From Stachybotrys elegans (taxonomy: Eukaryota > Ascomycota > Sordariomycetes > Hypocreales > Stachybotryaceae): a DNA stretch of 64,000 nt. The notes below the pieces were generated by a model, which was not told where the DNA came from, ran no database searches, and saw only the letters and a list, made by a program, of their open reading frames with translations. The translations under genes and the position numbers were made by a program. Positions within the stretch are counted from its first letter, which is position 1, and every line of letters starts with the position of its first letter. Below are positions 1 to 11,681 of this stretch, piece by piece. Where the stretch lies: NCBI GenBank assembly GCA_020746835.1, contig JAGPNK010000007.1:1535501-1599500 (forward strand). The letters run 5' to 3'.

Positions 1-41
1 ACCCCTGTAAGAAGGCCATCATACCCAGGTAAAACCGCCGC

Positions 42-1761
42 CTAGAGCTCCGGCGAGGCTCCGCAAGCGCCGGCCTGCCACATCTTGACAGACTTGACCG
101 TCATGCCGCGGCTGTCGCCCTCGCCCCAGGTCGGCAGCCACTCGCTGGCCGCGTTCCAGAAGTTCCACTGCGCGTTGGTCGAGCCGTCGAGCCAAGGCTT
201 CTGGCCAACATTGTCCCTACCCACACTAGTTAGGAAAAATGTCCCTTAGGAGAAAGAAGAGAAAAGAGGAGACTTACAAGAACCACCCGTTGCGGGATCC
301 CACCGCCACGTTAAGGATGAGGTAAAACTTCTGGTCAAACGGCGCGTTGCCCGTCGTCGAGTTGCTGCTGGCCCAGGGGTTGGCCAGCAGCGTCTGGTTG
401 ACCGACAGGTCGGCGAAGCGGCCCCTCTCGTACATGGGCTGGTCGCTGTGGAAGCCGATGAAGAGGATCTGGTGCACGCGGCTGTCGACGTAGAAGTAGA
501 TGTACTCGGGCGTCCACTGGATGCCGTACGTGTGGTACCCCTGCGACAGGTCGCCTCGCCGGATCATCTTGGCGCCCGTCGTCCGCCAGTACGAGTTGGT
601 CTCGCTCGATGGTCCTGGGGGGAAGTGATCAGCGGTTTGTGGCTTGCCATGATACTCCCCATCCGGAGAGAGCTAGTCACGATCTTCCTATTATCGACAT
701 GGGAAAAAAAGAACATTGGACTTACCCCAGTGAAGCGTTCCGTAGTGGTAGTTGCGCCCGCCCTCGGGATAGTCGCGCCCGTTGCCTCGCGACTCCATGA
801 TGTCAATCTCACCGCTTCGCGGCCAGTCGCCGTACACTGAGTCCTCGGGCATCATCCCTGAAAAGAAAAAGCGCACAAACGCATGTCAGCCACATATACC
901 CTCCCTAAGCCAGGGGCCTACGTGTAATGTATACGAGAAAGGGAAGAGGAGGCGGGCGGGCGGAGGTGGGAAGGTTAACTTACAGATGGCCGGCCACAGC
1001 CAGTCGCCAACGGGCAGCTTGGCCACGACCTCGACTTTCCCGTAGCGGATGCTCTTGTTGCCCTTGGTGGACAGGCGGGCGGAGCGCACGGGGGGGACCA
1101 TGTTGCCCTCGATGGGGTCGGAGCGGACGATGCACGACGAGTTGCGGGTGCTGGTGCAGGAGCCGTCGCGCAGCAGGTCGAGGGTGTAGTTGGCGAAGAG
1201 GTCGTCGTTTGTGATGGGCGTGGTCTCGTTGGTCAGGGTGGGCACAATGTGCAGGCCCTCGGCGTCGACGTACGAGTTGGCCTCGTCGGTGGTGGTCCAG
1301 TCGAAGGCGCCCGAGCCGAAGCCGTCGAGCTGGACCTCGTGGGACCAGACGGCGCGGTCGAGCGTCTCAAAGTTGTCCTCGTAGATGAGGCAGTGCTCGG
1401 GCGAGCGGTAGGGCCAGACCATGAAGAAGCAGGCGACGGCGGCGAGGGCGAAGCCCAGGACGATGAAGGCGCCCACAATGGCGTTGTTCCAGCGCGTCTT
1501 CTTGACGGCCGGGTCGCCGAGCCAGGGCTTCTCGTACTCGCCCTTGAGGCGGTAGCTCTTGAAGCGGCGCCGCGACCCGCCGTCGACGAGCTGCGACGCC
1601 CGGCTCGACGCCTGCTGCTCGTCGACCGACGCGCGCGCCGACACCTGCGACGACTCGGGCGGCGACGACATGGCCGACACGCCCGCCACGCTCTGGAACG
1701 TCTCCGACACGACCGTCTGGCGCGTCGTGCGCTGGAAGCTGGAGCTCTCGCCGTTGTTCAT
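42..1761 (-). CDS. Membrane-anchored GH16 glucanase-like protein (beta-glucan recognition type)
   Basis: Four exons on the minus strand join in frame: 1761-984, 857-726, 614-278 and 216-42, giving 473 residues. A Ser-rich cytosolic N-terminus is followed by one membrane segment (about residues 92-118), so this is a type II membrane protein with an extracytoplasmic GH16 domain. The first junction completes the Trp of WPAIW, and exon 2 holds the GH16 catalytic signature GEIDIME with E276, D278 and E281. NETT, NYT, NSS and NKS are possible N-glycosylation sites. GH16 enzymes of this fold hydrolyse or transglycosylate beta-glucans in the fungal wall; related animal proteins only bind glucan. Because the ExDxxE residues are intact, activity is plausible. 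The start at 1761 is chosen because the 39 upstream in-frame residues do not look conserved. Exact substrate is unknown. Confidence 0.88.
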
Positions 1762-3780
1762 GGCGGGTGTAAGTGTGTAAGTTGATAAAGATGAGGGGAG
1801 ATGGTGATGTGATGTGATGTTGTAGAGTAGAGAGACCAAGAAGAAGACCAAAGCTCGTCCGTTACTTTTATCAGGCAAAGAGAGGGGGAGAGAGAGAGAA
1901 GTAATGAAGACGTTCTACAGCTCAGCTCTATTCGCAACCTTCACACATGCCCTTGATATCTCTTCTCTTCACAGGAGAGAAAAAAAAGGATCAAGGCAGC
2001 GGCCGCATCACTCACTAATAAACCAAGTCCAGACCCCCCCCTTCAAGCATTATTCTCGATCTTGTAGCATCCAGGCCCAGGCCCTATCTCTCCCGTCCCT
2101 CTTCCTGACTTTCAGCTCCATCCTCCTCCCTGTCTATTGCTGGCTGGCGTCTCTTTTTTTTTCTCTTTTTTTCTTTTTCTTTTTTTCTTTTTGCCCTGGC
2201 CAATGCAGCAAGCCAGCTGCTCCCTTCAGGCGAGGGCCTCTTCCAAGGGGGGGCGTGTGCGTATACCATGTCTGCTACGAAGACGCCCCCTCCTTTGATG
2301 GAAAATCATACGCCCCTCCCCTGGCTCCTGCATCTCAACATCTCGCAAGACAGCATGAGGAAGGCATTGCGTGAGGGCCGTCGTGGGGCTGCCAGGAGGT
2401 ATTCTTAGCACCGCGGCCTTAGTCTGGTCCCCTCCTCTATACCGCCAATACGATAAGAACCACGAAAGAAAGAAGAAGAAGAATAACAATAATAACAATA
2501 ATAAACAAGCGTATAAAGAATTCCAACACATCCCATGGAACCACTCATAGAGCCAAGGTGGAAATAAGAAGCTGACCTCAACCTCCCTCCCTCCCTCTCC
2601 CAAAGCCTCCACGCCGCAGCCTCGCCCCAACAACGATCGAGACCACACCCACAGCCGGGGCATGGCATGGCCTGGCCTGCTCCTTGGGAATCTCCGATCG
2701 GCCAGGGAACAAAAATCAGGCAAATAGAGTCAGGAAAGCTCGGGCTTCTCGGCAACCTCCCCCCTGGTCTCCTAAGATGACATGGCTGGCGGCAACCTCC
2801 TCTCTCCAACTCACACGCACGCACACACAATCCCTCCCGCTCTCCGTATCCGTATCTCCCTCTTTTTCCTCTTCTTATTCCATCTAGACCACCTCAAGCA
2901 ATAATACCACCTCACCTCACATGTTCAGCTCAGCTCCCCACGCCCTACCACCCTCTTTCTCTCCATGCTTCTCGACCTTCCACTCCCCTCCCCCTGCTGC
3001 CCTTCAACTGCGAGGTTGCAGCCCTAGGTTCCTTCGCGTGGGCAAACCTGCATGGAATATTAGTCAGTGGATCTCCCTCTCTCTGCCTGTCTCTATCCCA
3101 GCCACATCTATCTTCCCGGCTGCATGCATCCATGTTTGCATCTCCCAGCAGCCAGCCCACATAGACCTTTCCAGCCCTCTCTCGGCTCACCCGCGCTCTG
3201 CCAGTCCCCGTCTCGACCCGGCTCCGCTGGCCTTGACAAACCTCTGGCACTTCCCGTCTCGATCGGTCAGGTCAGCTTGCTGGTGGACCTGGCCTTTCCA
3301 TAGTCTGCCAAAGCTGAAGATAAGGACCCGGCTGGGCTTCGTGTTGCACCAGCATTGGGCGGCTGCATGCATGCGCCATATCTAGAGCACCGTGCCATCG
3401 GAAACCATCCCAGCATGGTCACCAACAGGCATGCATGGCAATCATCACATCCTCGCTATCGGTGCCACCGAGAGCACTAGTTCCATGTCCGAGTATGCGA
3501 GCACGCAAGCATGTGAACATGATGACGAAAAGATCAAGATAAGAAGAGAAAAAAAGAAATCGGGTATTCACTGTTCTGCCTGTAGTCCGCGCCCGCGAAG
3601 TACACCCTTGCACACCGTCCTTCAATGCCAGTAATGCTGATCCTGATATATCCGCCCAAGTAAAACACAAAACGACTAAAAAGAAACTCCATCGCAGCCC
3701 CCCATTGTGGTTCCGTTGACCGAAAGTGTAATGCATGTGTGTGTGTGTGGTGGTGGTGATAGTGATGAGATGACATCCCT
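1762..3780. other. Intergenic: GH16 upstream region / KAR9 downstream region
   Basis: Two kilobases without a supportable gene. T-rich tracts around 2150-2192 and C/T-rich stretches fit a long fungal promoter and leader for the GH16 gene. Open frames here are short, overlap on both strands and are low complexity. Confidence 0.6.
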
Positions 3781-6372
3781 CTATCTCTTGCGGTCCTCCG
3801 CCTTGGGAAACAGTCGTTTCGTGCCTCCCACCTTGCCTAGCTCGCCGAATCGGCCTCTGTCTTCGGGTGCCGACGACTTCCTCTCACCGCTGACCAGGCG
3901 TACCTTTTCTTTTACACTCTCCACCCACGCCTTATTCTCCTCACTCATCTCCACCTTTCTACCTGTCGGTCCAGCAAGACCCAAGAACGAGCTGTCGTCT
4001 TCCACCCAGCTGAGGCGTGAGCTGGATCTGTCGCGCTCTGTCTCCGAGGCCATCATGTCCGAGGGTCGACGTGCAGCAGGAATCTTGGCTTGCGGTCTGC
4101 CGTAGTCGCTCATGGCACCCACGCTCCTGCGTGTCTTGCGTACGCTCAGGGGAGTAGATGGCGTCATGTCCATGGCCGACGCAGGACGGCTCCTAGGGCT
4201 GGATCCGATATGCGAGCTGTTCCCAGGCGTTCCGCGTGGGATATCCCGGACCTCAACCTTGGCTTGTTCTGGTCCCTTGGACCTGCGTCCGTGGTGGGTG
4301 GCGTAATCCTTCAAGTACTCGCTCAGGTCAGCCCAGCCGCCTCCTACACGCACCATGACACGCTCCCCATTCTCACCCACGCAGCGGATAAAGAGCTTTA
4401 TGGGGGCCTCGCCAGTGGACCGTGAGAGATGGTAGACCTTGATCTCCTGCTGGCCCCGCGAGTGCCGGGGACGAAGATTCCTGGCCGGGGATAGCGTAAA
4501 TGACGGTGTTCCAGCTCGTGTTGATGTATTCGACATGGCCGATTGGCTCCGCCTAAAGGCTTCTCTCGACGGCCTCCTCTTCATCTGGGGTAGCTGGATG
4601 GCCGGGGGGTTCAGGTTCACCGCTGGCGTCTCCGTCGACAGCCGAATCCTGGCTGGTATGCCTTCAATAATCTCGCTGATTTGCTGTCGTAGCTGCTGGT
4701 CTCCTGTACTCTCTCGTCGAGAGTACGGAGCCGTAATCACCGACACAGAGTCGTCAAAATCGTCCTCCATCTCAAGCAGGGAGTCCTCGGCGGATACGAG
4801 CCCGTCATCCTCGATGGATGGCTTGATGTCAGGGCTCGCAGGCGCCATCATGGATGACTCGGCTCCTTCATGCTGGGCCATGGGTGGCGAGCTTGGCGGG
4901 CTAACCTCGATGTACTCGGCTTCGCGTATACGTGTCTTGCCTATATCGGGGGACGCAGACACTTCGGGTAGATCGCTAGATAGTACGTCGAAATGGCTCG
5001 AAGCCCCACGCACAACCGTGGAAGTGTCCGAGGTCAGGCTCCCTCGTCTAGGCGTGTTCCGGAGCGGCGGTAGCTCCGGCTCGTCCTCCTCCTGCAGACT
5101 CAGCTGACTCAAGTCCATCGTCTCGTCAACCGGGCTGCTATCAAAATCGTGTGCCTGCGTTTGTGAGTCGTTGAAAGTTTGCGAAGCGTCGATGCTTCCA
5201 TCATAGCCCGCAGTGCTGTCGTCGTCGCTGTTTGTATCCACCGCTGAGAGGGCCTTCGAGTCTCGCTTGCTCTTGGATGGTTCTTCGTTGCTCCCGGGTC
5301 GGGTTGGGGCTGGCAACGTGATGGCATCGTCCGAAGACGGCCGCTTTACCAGCTCGCTCCGGGAGGCCTTTCGCACCGCCGCCATCTTGGCCCATTCGGT
5401 TTCCCGTATCTTCCGTTCACAGGCCGCTATCCATTCGCTGTAGCTCTCCTCTACTGCCGTCATGCGGTCCACCCACTGGTTGGGAAGTGTGTCGGGCAGC
5501 CCCTCGAGGCAGTCGAGGACATAGTCCATGATGCGCCCCGAATGAGCCACCTTTTTGCTCAAGACCATCTTCATAACGTTGAAATTATCTCGCGTAAGCG
5601 TCGTCGGCTGCGAAGTGGCGCCGTTTTTGCTCATGGGTGCGATGACGTTCCAGCCCGTCGTGAAGGCCACCTCGGCGTCCTCCAATGCTTCCAACAGGGC
5701 GGGTACCTGGTGGAGGACCGTAATTCGTATCTTCCATGTCTGCAGCAACTGCGACAACCTTGCCAGGTTGGGCAGCATCTGGACCGAGATGGCGGTAACG
5801 ACGGCGGTGAGATCCTCCATCCTGTTGTAGCTCGATGCCGAGGACAGCCTCGAGCGATTCGAGTCGGACATGGGTGAGTTCGGTCTCGAGAGCGGTAGAA
5901 TGTGGTTGTTCAAGACGTGACTCTTGATGTCCTCGACGGTCAGCTCCTCCAGCTCTGCGTATATCTGCAACAACCTCCTCTCGTAGGCAGCCACCTGGTG
6001 TGCCGACAAGCTTCCTACGTATCTTTCGTTCTCGCCCTCGGGGGCCGTCACGTGGATGGAGAGCTTCTTGGGCCTCCAAGCCGGCTCCTCGAACCCGGCG
6101 GAGCCGCCGTCGGATGGCCATGACCAGTCGCCCAGCTCCTCGACCCATTCCCATATCTTCCTCGAAGCCAGAGCAGATTGGAAAGCAAATTCGCGTTCGG
6201 AAGCCGTGGCGCTGTCGAGGCAGCTCCGAAGAGCACCCTCGGCAGAGGACAGAGCGTCGGCAGCCGTGGCGGGAGTGAGGTGCGCAAGGATGTCATCGGC
6301 GACGCGGTGGCGCACGGGTGAGTGACCCGAGGTGTGCCTCGTGGGCTTGAGCAGATGGGGTGCGTCCTTCAT
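3781..6372 (-). CDS. kar9: KAR9-family spindle-positioning protein with C-terminal GAR (Gas2-like) domain
   Basis: A single exon encodes 863 residues. The N-terminal 330 or so residues are helical and match the KAR9 family: a conserved WVEEL segment, a long helical stretch around VEDIKSHVLNNHILPLSRP, and a following helix around LPNLARLSQLLQTWK. In yeast Kar9 links Bim1/EB1 on microtubule plus ends to type V myosin and orients the spindle. A Ser/Pro/acidic linker of about 300 residues follows. Residues 645-699 (4276-4440) resemble the Gas2-related GAR domain, including the VMVRVGGGWADLSEYL core, which in animal Gas2 and spectraplakins binds microtubules. A basic, Ser-rich tail follows. I see no perfect SxIP EB1-binding motif; the closest is AKIP near residue 762. 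The KAR9 call is strong; microtubule binding by the GAR segment is inferred. Confidence 0.88.
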   Translation of the reverse strand: MKDAPHLLKPTRHTSGHSPVRHRVADDILAHLTPATAADALSSAEGALRSCLDSATASEREFAFQSALASRKIWEWVEELGDWSWPSDGGSAGFEEPAWRPKKLSIHVTAPEGENERYVGSLSAHQVAAYERRLLQIYAELEELTVEDIKSHVLNNHILPLSRPNSPMSDSNRSRLSSASSYNRMEDLTAVVTAISVQMLPNLARLSQLLQTWKIRITVLHQVPALLEALEDAEVAFTTGWNVIAPMSKNGATSQPTTLTRDNFNVMKMVLSKKVAHSGRIMDYVLDCLEGLPDTLPNQWVDRMTAVEESYSEWIAACERKIRETEWAKMAAVRKASRSELVKRPSSDDAITLPAPTRPGSNEEPSKSKRDSKALSAVDTNSDDDSTAGYDGSIDASQTFNDSQTQAHDFDSSPVDETMDLSQLSLQEEDEPELPPLRNTPRRGSLTSDTSTVVRGASSHFDVLSSDLPEVSASPDIGKTRIREAEYIEVSPPSSPPMAQHEGAESSMMAPASPDIKPSIEDDGLVSAEDSLLEMEDDFDDSVSVITAPYSRRESTGDQQLRQQISEIIEGIPARIRLSTETPAVNLNPPAIQLPQMKRRPSREAFRRSQSAMSNTSTRAGTPSFTLSPARNLRPRHSRGQQEIKVYHLSRSTGEAPIKLFIRCVGENGERVMVRVGGGWADLSEYLKDYATHHGRRSKGPEQAKVEVRDIPRGTPGNSSHIGSSPRSRPASAMDMTPSTPLSVRKTRRSVGAMSDYGRPQAKIPAARRPSDMMASETERDRSSSRLSWVEDDSSFLGLAGPTGRKVEMSEENKAWVESVKEKVRLVSGERKSSAPEDRGRFGELGKVGGTKRLFPKAEDRKR

Positions 6373-7286
6373 TGTTAGTATCGAGTCGTTTGGGGCCGTG
6401 TATGCACAGTCATGTTCTGTTTAGGGAATCGCGGAGAAGGCGATGACGGAGAAGCGGCTGTCGATTTTGATGCCCATGGTCGAGAAAGCGAAGCGGATCT
6501 GGAGAAAAGGGAGCAGAGCAGACTTGTTCTTCTTCTTTCTGGACAGGGTCGGGCGGAAGGCTAGGGAGTGAGCAGACGGCTTCGGTGTCGGGCGGGGGGA
6601 AGTCCGAGCAGGTGAAGCCGGCGATGGCAGGGCAGTTGAAAGGAGTCGTTGATCAGGCAGGTTGGTTGGGCGCTTGCGGAAATGTCTCGGTGAAGGCGAG
6701 ACACAGCAAGCCCCGCCAACTTGCAGGACAGACCGAAAATTAATGAAAAGAGAAATAAAAATAAAAAGAGACAGAAAAAAAATGTAGGCGAGGGGGAAAT
6801 GGAAATTCGCAATAAGGGCAAATATTGCAGGAGTCGAAATAAAGCGATTGTGTGGTGGCAGATACGGCGCCAACGCAGCTACGCCGACGTGTTTCCGCGC
6901 AATGACGGTGTGTCGCGGGTCCGTCGGGCGGTGCAGCGCGTGCGACGAGGTACGCCGATTGGCCCGTCTGTATAAACGATGACAAGGAACAAGAGAAAAA
7001 AAAAAGAAATGGAGGCCGGGTTTAAGGAATGGGCGACACGCCTTGGAGGCGGTCAGGTGGAAAAGAGAGAGTGCGCAAGTCGACGTACGCGAAAGGTTGA
7101 ATAACTAATGCAGAGAATAGAGGGAGAAGAAGGAAGAGAGAGAGAAAAGAAGGGGGGAGGGGATTTCGAGAAGGAGATCGCTGAGGAAGTTCGGTAGAGG
7201 GAGCCAGGGGAGCAGAGGAAATGAGGCTGTAGACTAGCATCCATCCACCACATACAACTAATAGCCCGACCAGGGATCACCCTCTG

Positions 7287-7323
<37 letters not shown>

Positions 7324-8422
7324 ATAAGGTCGACCCCCTCGTCACTGAAGCCAAGACACTCGGGCAACCATAAAGACCCGACGCTCAAGACATGTGCTGC
7401 TCACAGCTTTCCTCAAATCCCCCTTCTCAATATTTTTTATCCTCATCTTCATGAACGAATTAACGACGGAAGCTCTGCTCCTCCGCCCCTGACTAACAGC
7501 CTCTTAGCTCCAGGTACGGCACATATTATTATGACGCTACTCCCCTCCAAAACCAAGCACAAACAGAGGCAGGCCCCGGATTGGCTGGCCGCTGGTAATT
7601 CAATAGCCGAGCAAACACCACGGCAACCATGGATCCCACGATCTCTGGGCAATTTCCAAGGGGCACCAAGAACCATAAAAGCGTAAAATAACAACAATAA
7701 CAACAGTAATAATAATCCAGAATATTTCTTCTATTCCTTCCATTCCTTCGATGGTCGTTGGAAGTCCCCAGGTGCACGGTCGCCCATCTAAAATCTGTCT
7801 GCGTCTGCGCAAATCCCCGAGTCACGCACGTCTCGTGGCATGACAGGTATTCATGCAGACTACTCACAACACCGTGCACACGCACACATCAAGTACACAC
7901 GTCAGTCCCGAGCATCCACCCTGCTCCAAGACATTGGAAACCCGGGTTTGCTCCCCTCTCCATGTACCGTACGCAGGCAATGGTCACCGGGCCGAGGACC
8001 CGCTTCCGGCTCTTTTTCGCCTCCGTAAAATCACACCATATATATCATGACTTTTTTTTGCTTGGACTTCCCAGGTCTGTATTTAGATACCTAAGCATCT
8101 GCCTTCTTTCTCCATCTACGCTTTCATCCCTTCTTTCTTGCTCGTGGTGCTTCTTTCGTCCCACTCATCCTTCCTAAACTCTTGAAAAGTTCGGCCGTTT
8201 CTCGTGGCTCATTACCCAAGACAGGCCGTGTCACAAAATAAGACAGACATGCAACGCCATCTCCAATCCCAAAACGCCGATTGCCAAAAGCGCAATCATA
8301 TGTGCCCAGATTTTACTGGCCCGTCATGAAAGAAAAAAATGAACAAGAAAATCCCCTCGAAAACAGCGTGGTCAATATACCACTCTTCTGTCCTGAGACA
8401 GTTCATATCCATCGGCCAGCGT
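6373..8422. other. Intergenic: KAR9 upstream region / FarA-like downstream region
   Basis: Two kilobases with no gene I can support. It contains a (TC)n tract at 7290-7321 and A/T-rich runs near 6740-6790. KAR9 probably starts its transcript in the proximal part; the distal part may include the 3' UTR of the regulator gene. Confidence 0.55.
7290..7321. repeat. (TC)n microsatellite
   Basis: An uninterrupted TC dinucleotide run of about 32 bases between KAR9 and the FarA-like gene. Such CT tracts are frequent in fungal promoters; no function is claimed. Confidence 0.9.
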
Positions 8423-11400
8423 CTATAGGGCGCCGATGGTCTGCTCCATGGGCATCAGCCCATTGTGGTCGGTGAAAGCACCGGGTGCCACATCGACAGT
8501 GTTGCCATTGTCGGGAGGGAATTGCAGCCATTGGTCTACATCAACATCCGTCCCCGCGAGCGCGTTCCAGTCAAACTCGTCATAATCTTCGTTTAGGTCC
8601 ATATCCATATCCATGGCGTCGACGTCGACCTGGGCCTCCTCAGATCCCCCACTGGCGCTCGGGGTGATGACGCTCGCTATGGGGTCGAACTCGGTCTGAG
8701 GCGGTGTCGTCGTCGTCAGCTCGAGGGCAGCAGCGTTGATCGTGTTGGGCGGTAGCATCATCTGACGGGCCTGAGGGCGCTTGTTGAACACCGTCTCAGC
8801 AGCCGTCATGTACGGCGCATTCTCAGGAGGCGGAGTGTGTACGTTTGAAGGAGCCGGGTTCTCCATCATGAATGCTGATGGTTGTTGTTGTTGTTGTGCC
8901 TTGGACGGCGCGTCAACGGAAATGGCTGCCTTGCGCAGGGCGGCATCCAGGAAGCCAGTCGCGTAATCGGCAGCAGCATACACCTCACGGAGCTTCTCCA
9001 TGACGCGCATGCACTGGCGGAATCCGTACATGGCGCGCTGACGAGCCTCGATGGAAGGGTTCTTCATTTCCAGAAGATGAATAATCATGGCTGGCAGGAT
9101 GACGGTCACGCCCGTGGTCGGCAGGAAGCCCTCGAGTCGGTGTTGGTGCAGCTGAGCCGCCATGTGGGTGATGTGCATGGCCGCATCGCGCACTCTCATG
9201 CGCGACATGTCCTGCGCCTGGCGGGAAGTGGTCGGGGCGTGCAGGGGCGACGAGGGCAGGAACTGAGGACGATGCAGCGCCGAGACAGTGGTGTAGTAGA
9301 CCATGTGAAGCAGGGTTCGCTGGACAGCCAGAGACGACCTGCCGTCCTTGGTGTCGTTTGGAGTCAACGCCCTGTACTGACAGCACTTGGGTAAAGACTC
9401 GGCCCACGTCATGAGCTCCATATCGACAGCGCTCACGCTCTCGACATTGTCAAGCTTCTTGTTGGGGAACAGCATCATGGTGCTGGTGGTGGTGTTGTCG
9501 GGCTTGACCTTGTCTCGGATCAGGACCGAGTACTGGGTGCGGAGCATATGGCTGATGCACACACAGAGCTTGGCCTTGTATATGCACATGATGGCCAGCT
9601 CGCGCTGCATGCTAAGGTCTCGCATCAGGGTGCAGGCGTGGGAGATGACGGTGTTGTTCTCGGGCAGCGCCTGGATATCGAAATCCTGCTCGGTGAGCAT
9701 GGGGACGTCAAAATCCTCGTCCTTGATCCTCGTGGGTCGTCTCATGCCCAGAGCAATGAGACGATCGCGCATGAAGCAGGACCACCATATACGCTTCCAG
9801 AGCTTCTGCTTCGACGGGGCTATACTCGTCGTCTCGGGGTTGCGGTGCAGGCCGATGGTGTGGGCGAGAGAGATGGCGACGCCCATCCAATGCCAGGTAT
9901 CCTTCTGGTCGTCGGGGGTCTCGTACCAATATGTCATGAGGAGGAGAGCCTGGACGAGGATAAGACGATCCGACTCGTAGTCGAAGTCGTACAATAGCTG
10001 GACATGTTAGTTTTCGCCGATACAAGTACGGCCAAGGCGCGAGCTTACCCTAGTCTTCTGGAAAAACGAGCGGCGCGCAGCCTTGCGGCTAGTATAGCCA
10101 GCATCGCGGAGGTACTGCATATCGACAAAAGCAGTGGCGGCAAACATGATGGCCTGGTAGAGGAAGAGACTGGCCTGGCCGTTGAGGCCATCGCGGCAGT
10201 TGACGATGGCGAGGAACTCGTGCAGATCCAGCAGGGGCATGTACGGGTGGACATACTCGGCGTACGACTGGAGCAGGGCATTCTGCAGATCGATGCCGGG
10301 CAGGGTCAGGGCACCCTTCACGTGAAGATATCGGACATCCTCGGGCTCGATCCTGGCGGGCAGCGGGCGGACAAAGAGCGGCAGCTGGACCTGGGTCTCG
10401 GAGTCGTCGAGAGAGTTGAGGAACTGAGCAGTGCGGCTATCGCCAAAGAGCGGGTTCTGATTCAGCAGATCGGTCCATTGGGGCGGCTGAGGCAGTTCGG
10501 ACGACGACGGCTGCGTGTTGGCGGACGTGGCTGCGAGCGGCACCGAGTCATGACGGTGGTATCCAGCATTCTGATCTAAGATGGGGGGCAAAGGGGTGGC
10601 CACATGGTCAGTTTTCGGTGGATCAAACGGAGCAGAGGTTGGAAAGGGGGATCGAGAGAGGCGTTGACATGTGAAAACGCACAGTGATGTCGTTGGGTGG
10701 GGGTTCGTCAGGAGGGGTTCGCGTGATCTGGGGGAGGAAATTTTTGGTGGTCGGGTTTTGAGGGGAATGTGGGTGTGATGATGTGGGGGTGGGAATTTGG
10801 GGAGGGGCGCTTCTCCAACAGTGTAACATGCACAGAGTGTGCGCGCAGACAATCGGCGGCAGGCTAATTGGGGTGGTGGAAGAAAAATAAAAATAAAAAT
10901 GAAGGATGATGGAAACGAAACGAAATCAAGGAAAAGGCGCGGACGAGGGCAGATGGATGCGGAAATGAGGGAGAAAAACTCACAGATGCGATGGGGGACG
11001 TGCATGTCGCTGCCAACGTCTGGCAGCAGCCCCGTGGCCATTTCGACACTGCTGGTAGAGATGGCCGAGCAATGGCTGGGCCGTCGCAAGGACGCGCTGG
11101 TGGGACCGATGGAGGCGGCATTCGTGGCAGCAGTGTTGTTGGTGTTGGGCAGGACCTTGCAGAGGAGCTGTGCCTCGGCTGAAGACCCCTGTCCGGCCGG
11201 ATTGGCTGCATGGAGGTGTTTCCTAGTTGGCCGAGGGATCAGCATCGCCGTTTGACAAGTATGCAGGTTCCCAGATTGGGATGTTGCATGCGAGAGGGAG
11301 AGAGAGAGAGGAACATGACATACTTGCGGCGGCGGCTCTCTTGGACAACGCACTGAGAAGGAACAGGTAATGTCAGTGTACGAACGGAGATGACGGGCTG

Positions 11401-11681
11401 CAGAATCCTCGTGGGATGCATACCTCGACATTGTCCCAGCGGCAGTTTCCACAGGGTGCACCCTCGACGACGTCGCAGCGGACCTTTCTGCTGCGGCACG
11501 ACACGCAGGCACGGGCGGCGCGGCGCTTGGTGACCTTTTGGTTGGCCGAGGACGAGTTGGAGTCGTCGATGGAGCGCTTCTTGGACCTGTCGTCGGTCTT
11601 GAGGTGCGAGGATGAGGACGGCGTGTCGGGCGTGGGCGAGCGGTCCGAGGCCGAGGCCGTGGCAGAGGAATCCGTAGCCAT
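8423..11681 (-). CDS. FarA/CTF1-type Zn2Cys6 transcription factor (fatty-acid/cutinase regulator)
   Basis: Five exons join in frame: 11681-11424, 11352-11324, 11222-10984, 10575-10049 and 9997-8423, giving 875 residues, close to Fusarium CTF1-alpha. The zinc cluster has C59, C62, C69, C77, C80 and C87 (spacing 2-6-7-2-6). Intron 1 falls exactly before the sixth Cys, which begins the 29-nt exon 2. A fungal-specific transcription factor domain spans the exon 4/5 junction (YVHPYMPLLDLHEF, then LLYDFDYESDRLILVQA). The C-terminus has a Gln run and an acidic, aromatic segment (MDMDMDLNEDYDEFDWNALA) that resembles an activation domain. FarA/CTF1 proteins activate fatty-acid oxidation and cutinase genes. 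I cannot decide between the FarA and FarB paralogues. An ATG eight codons upstream (11705) is possible; 11681 gives the more usual MATDS start. Confidence 0.87.

Noticed and set aside
1762..1878. N-terminal extension of the GH16 protein from 1878
   Set aside because: The added residues look like untranslated leader, and the downstream ATG at 1761 begins a typical cytosolic tail.
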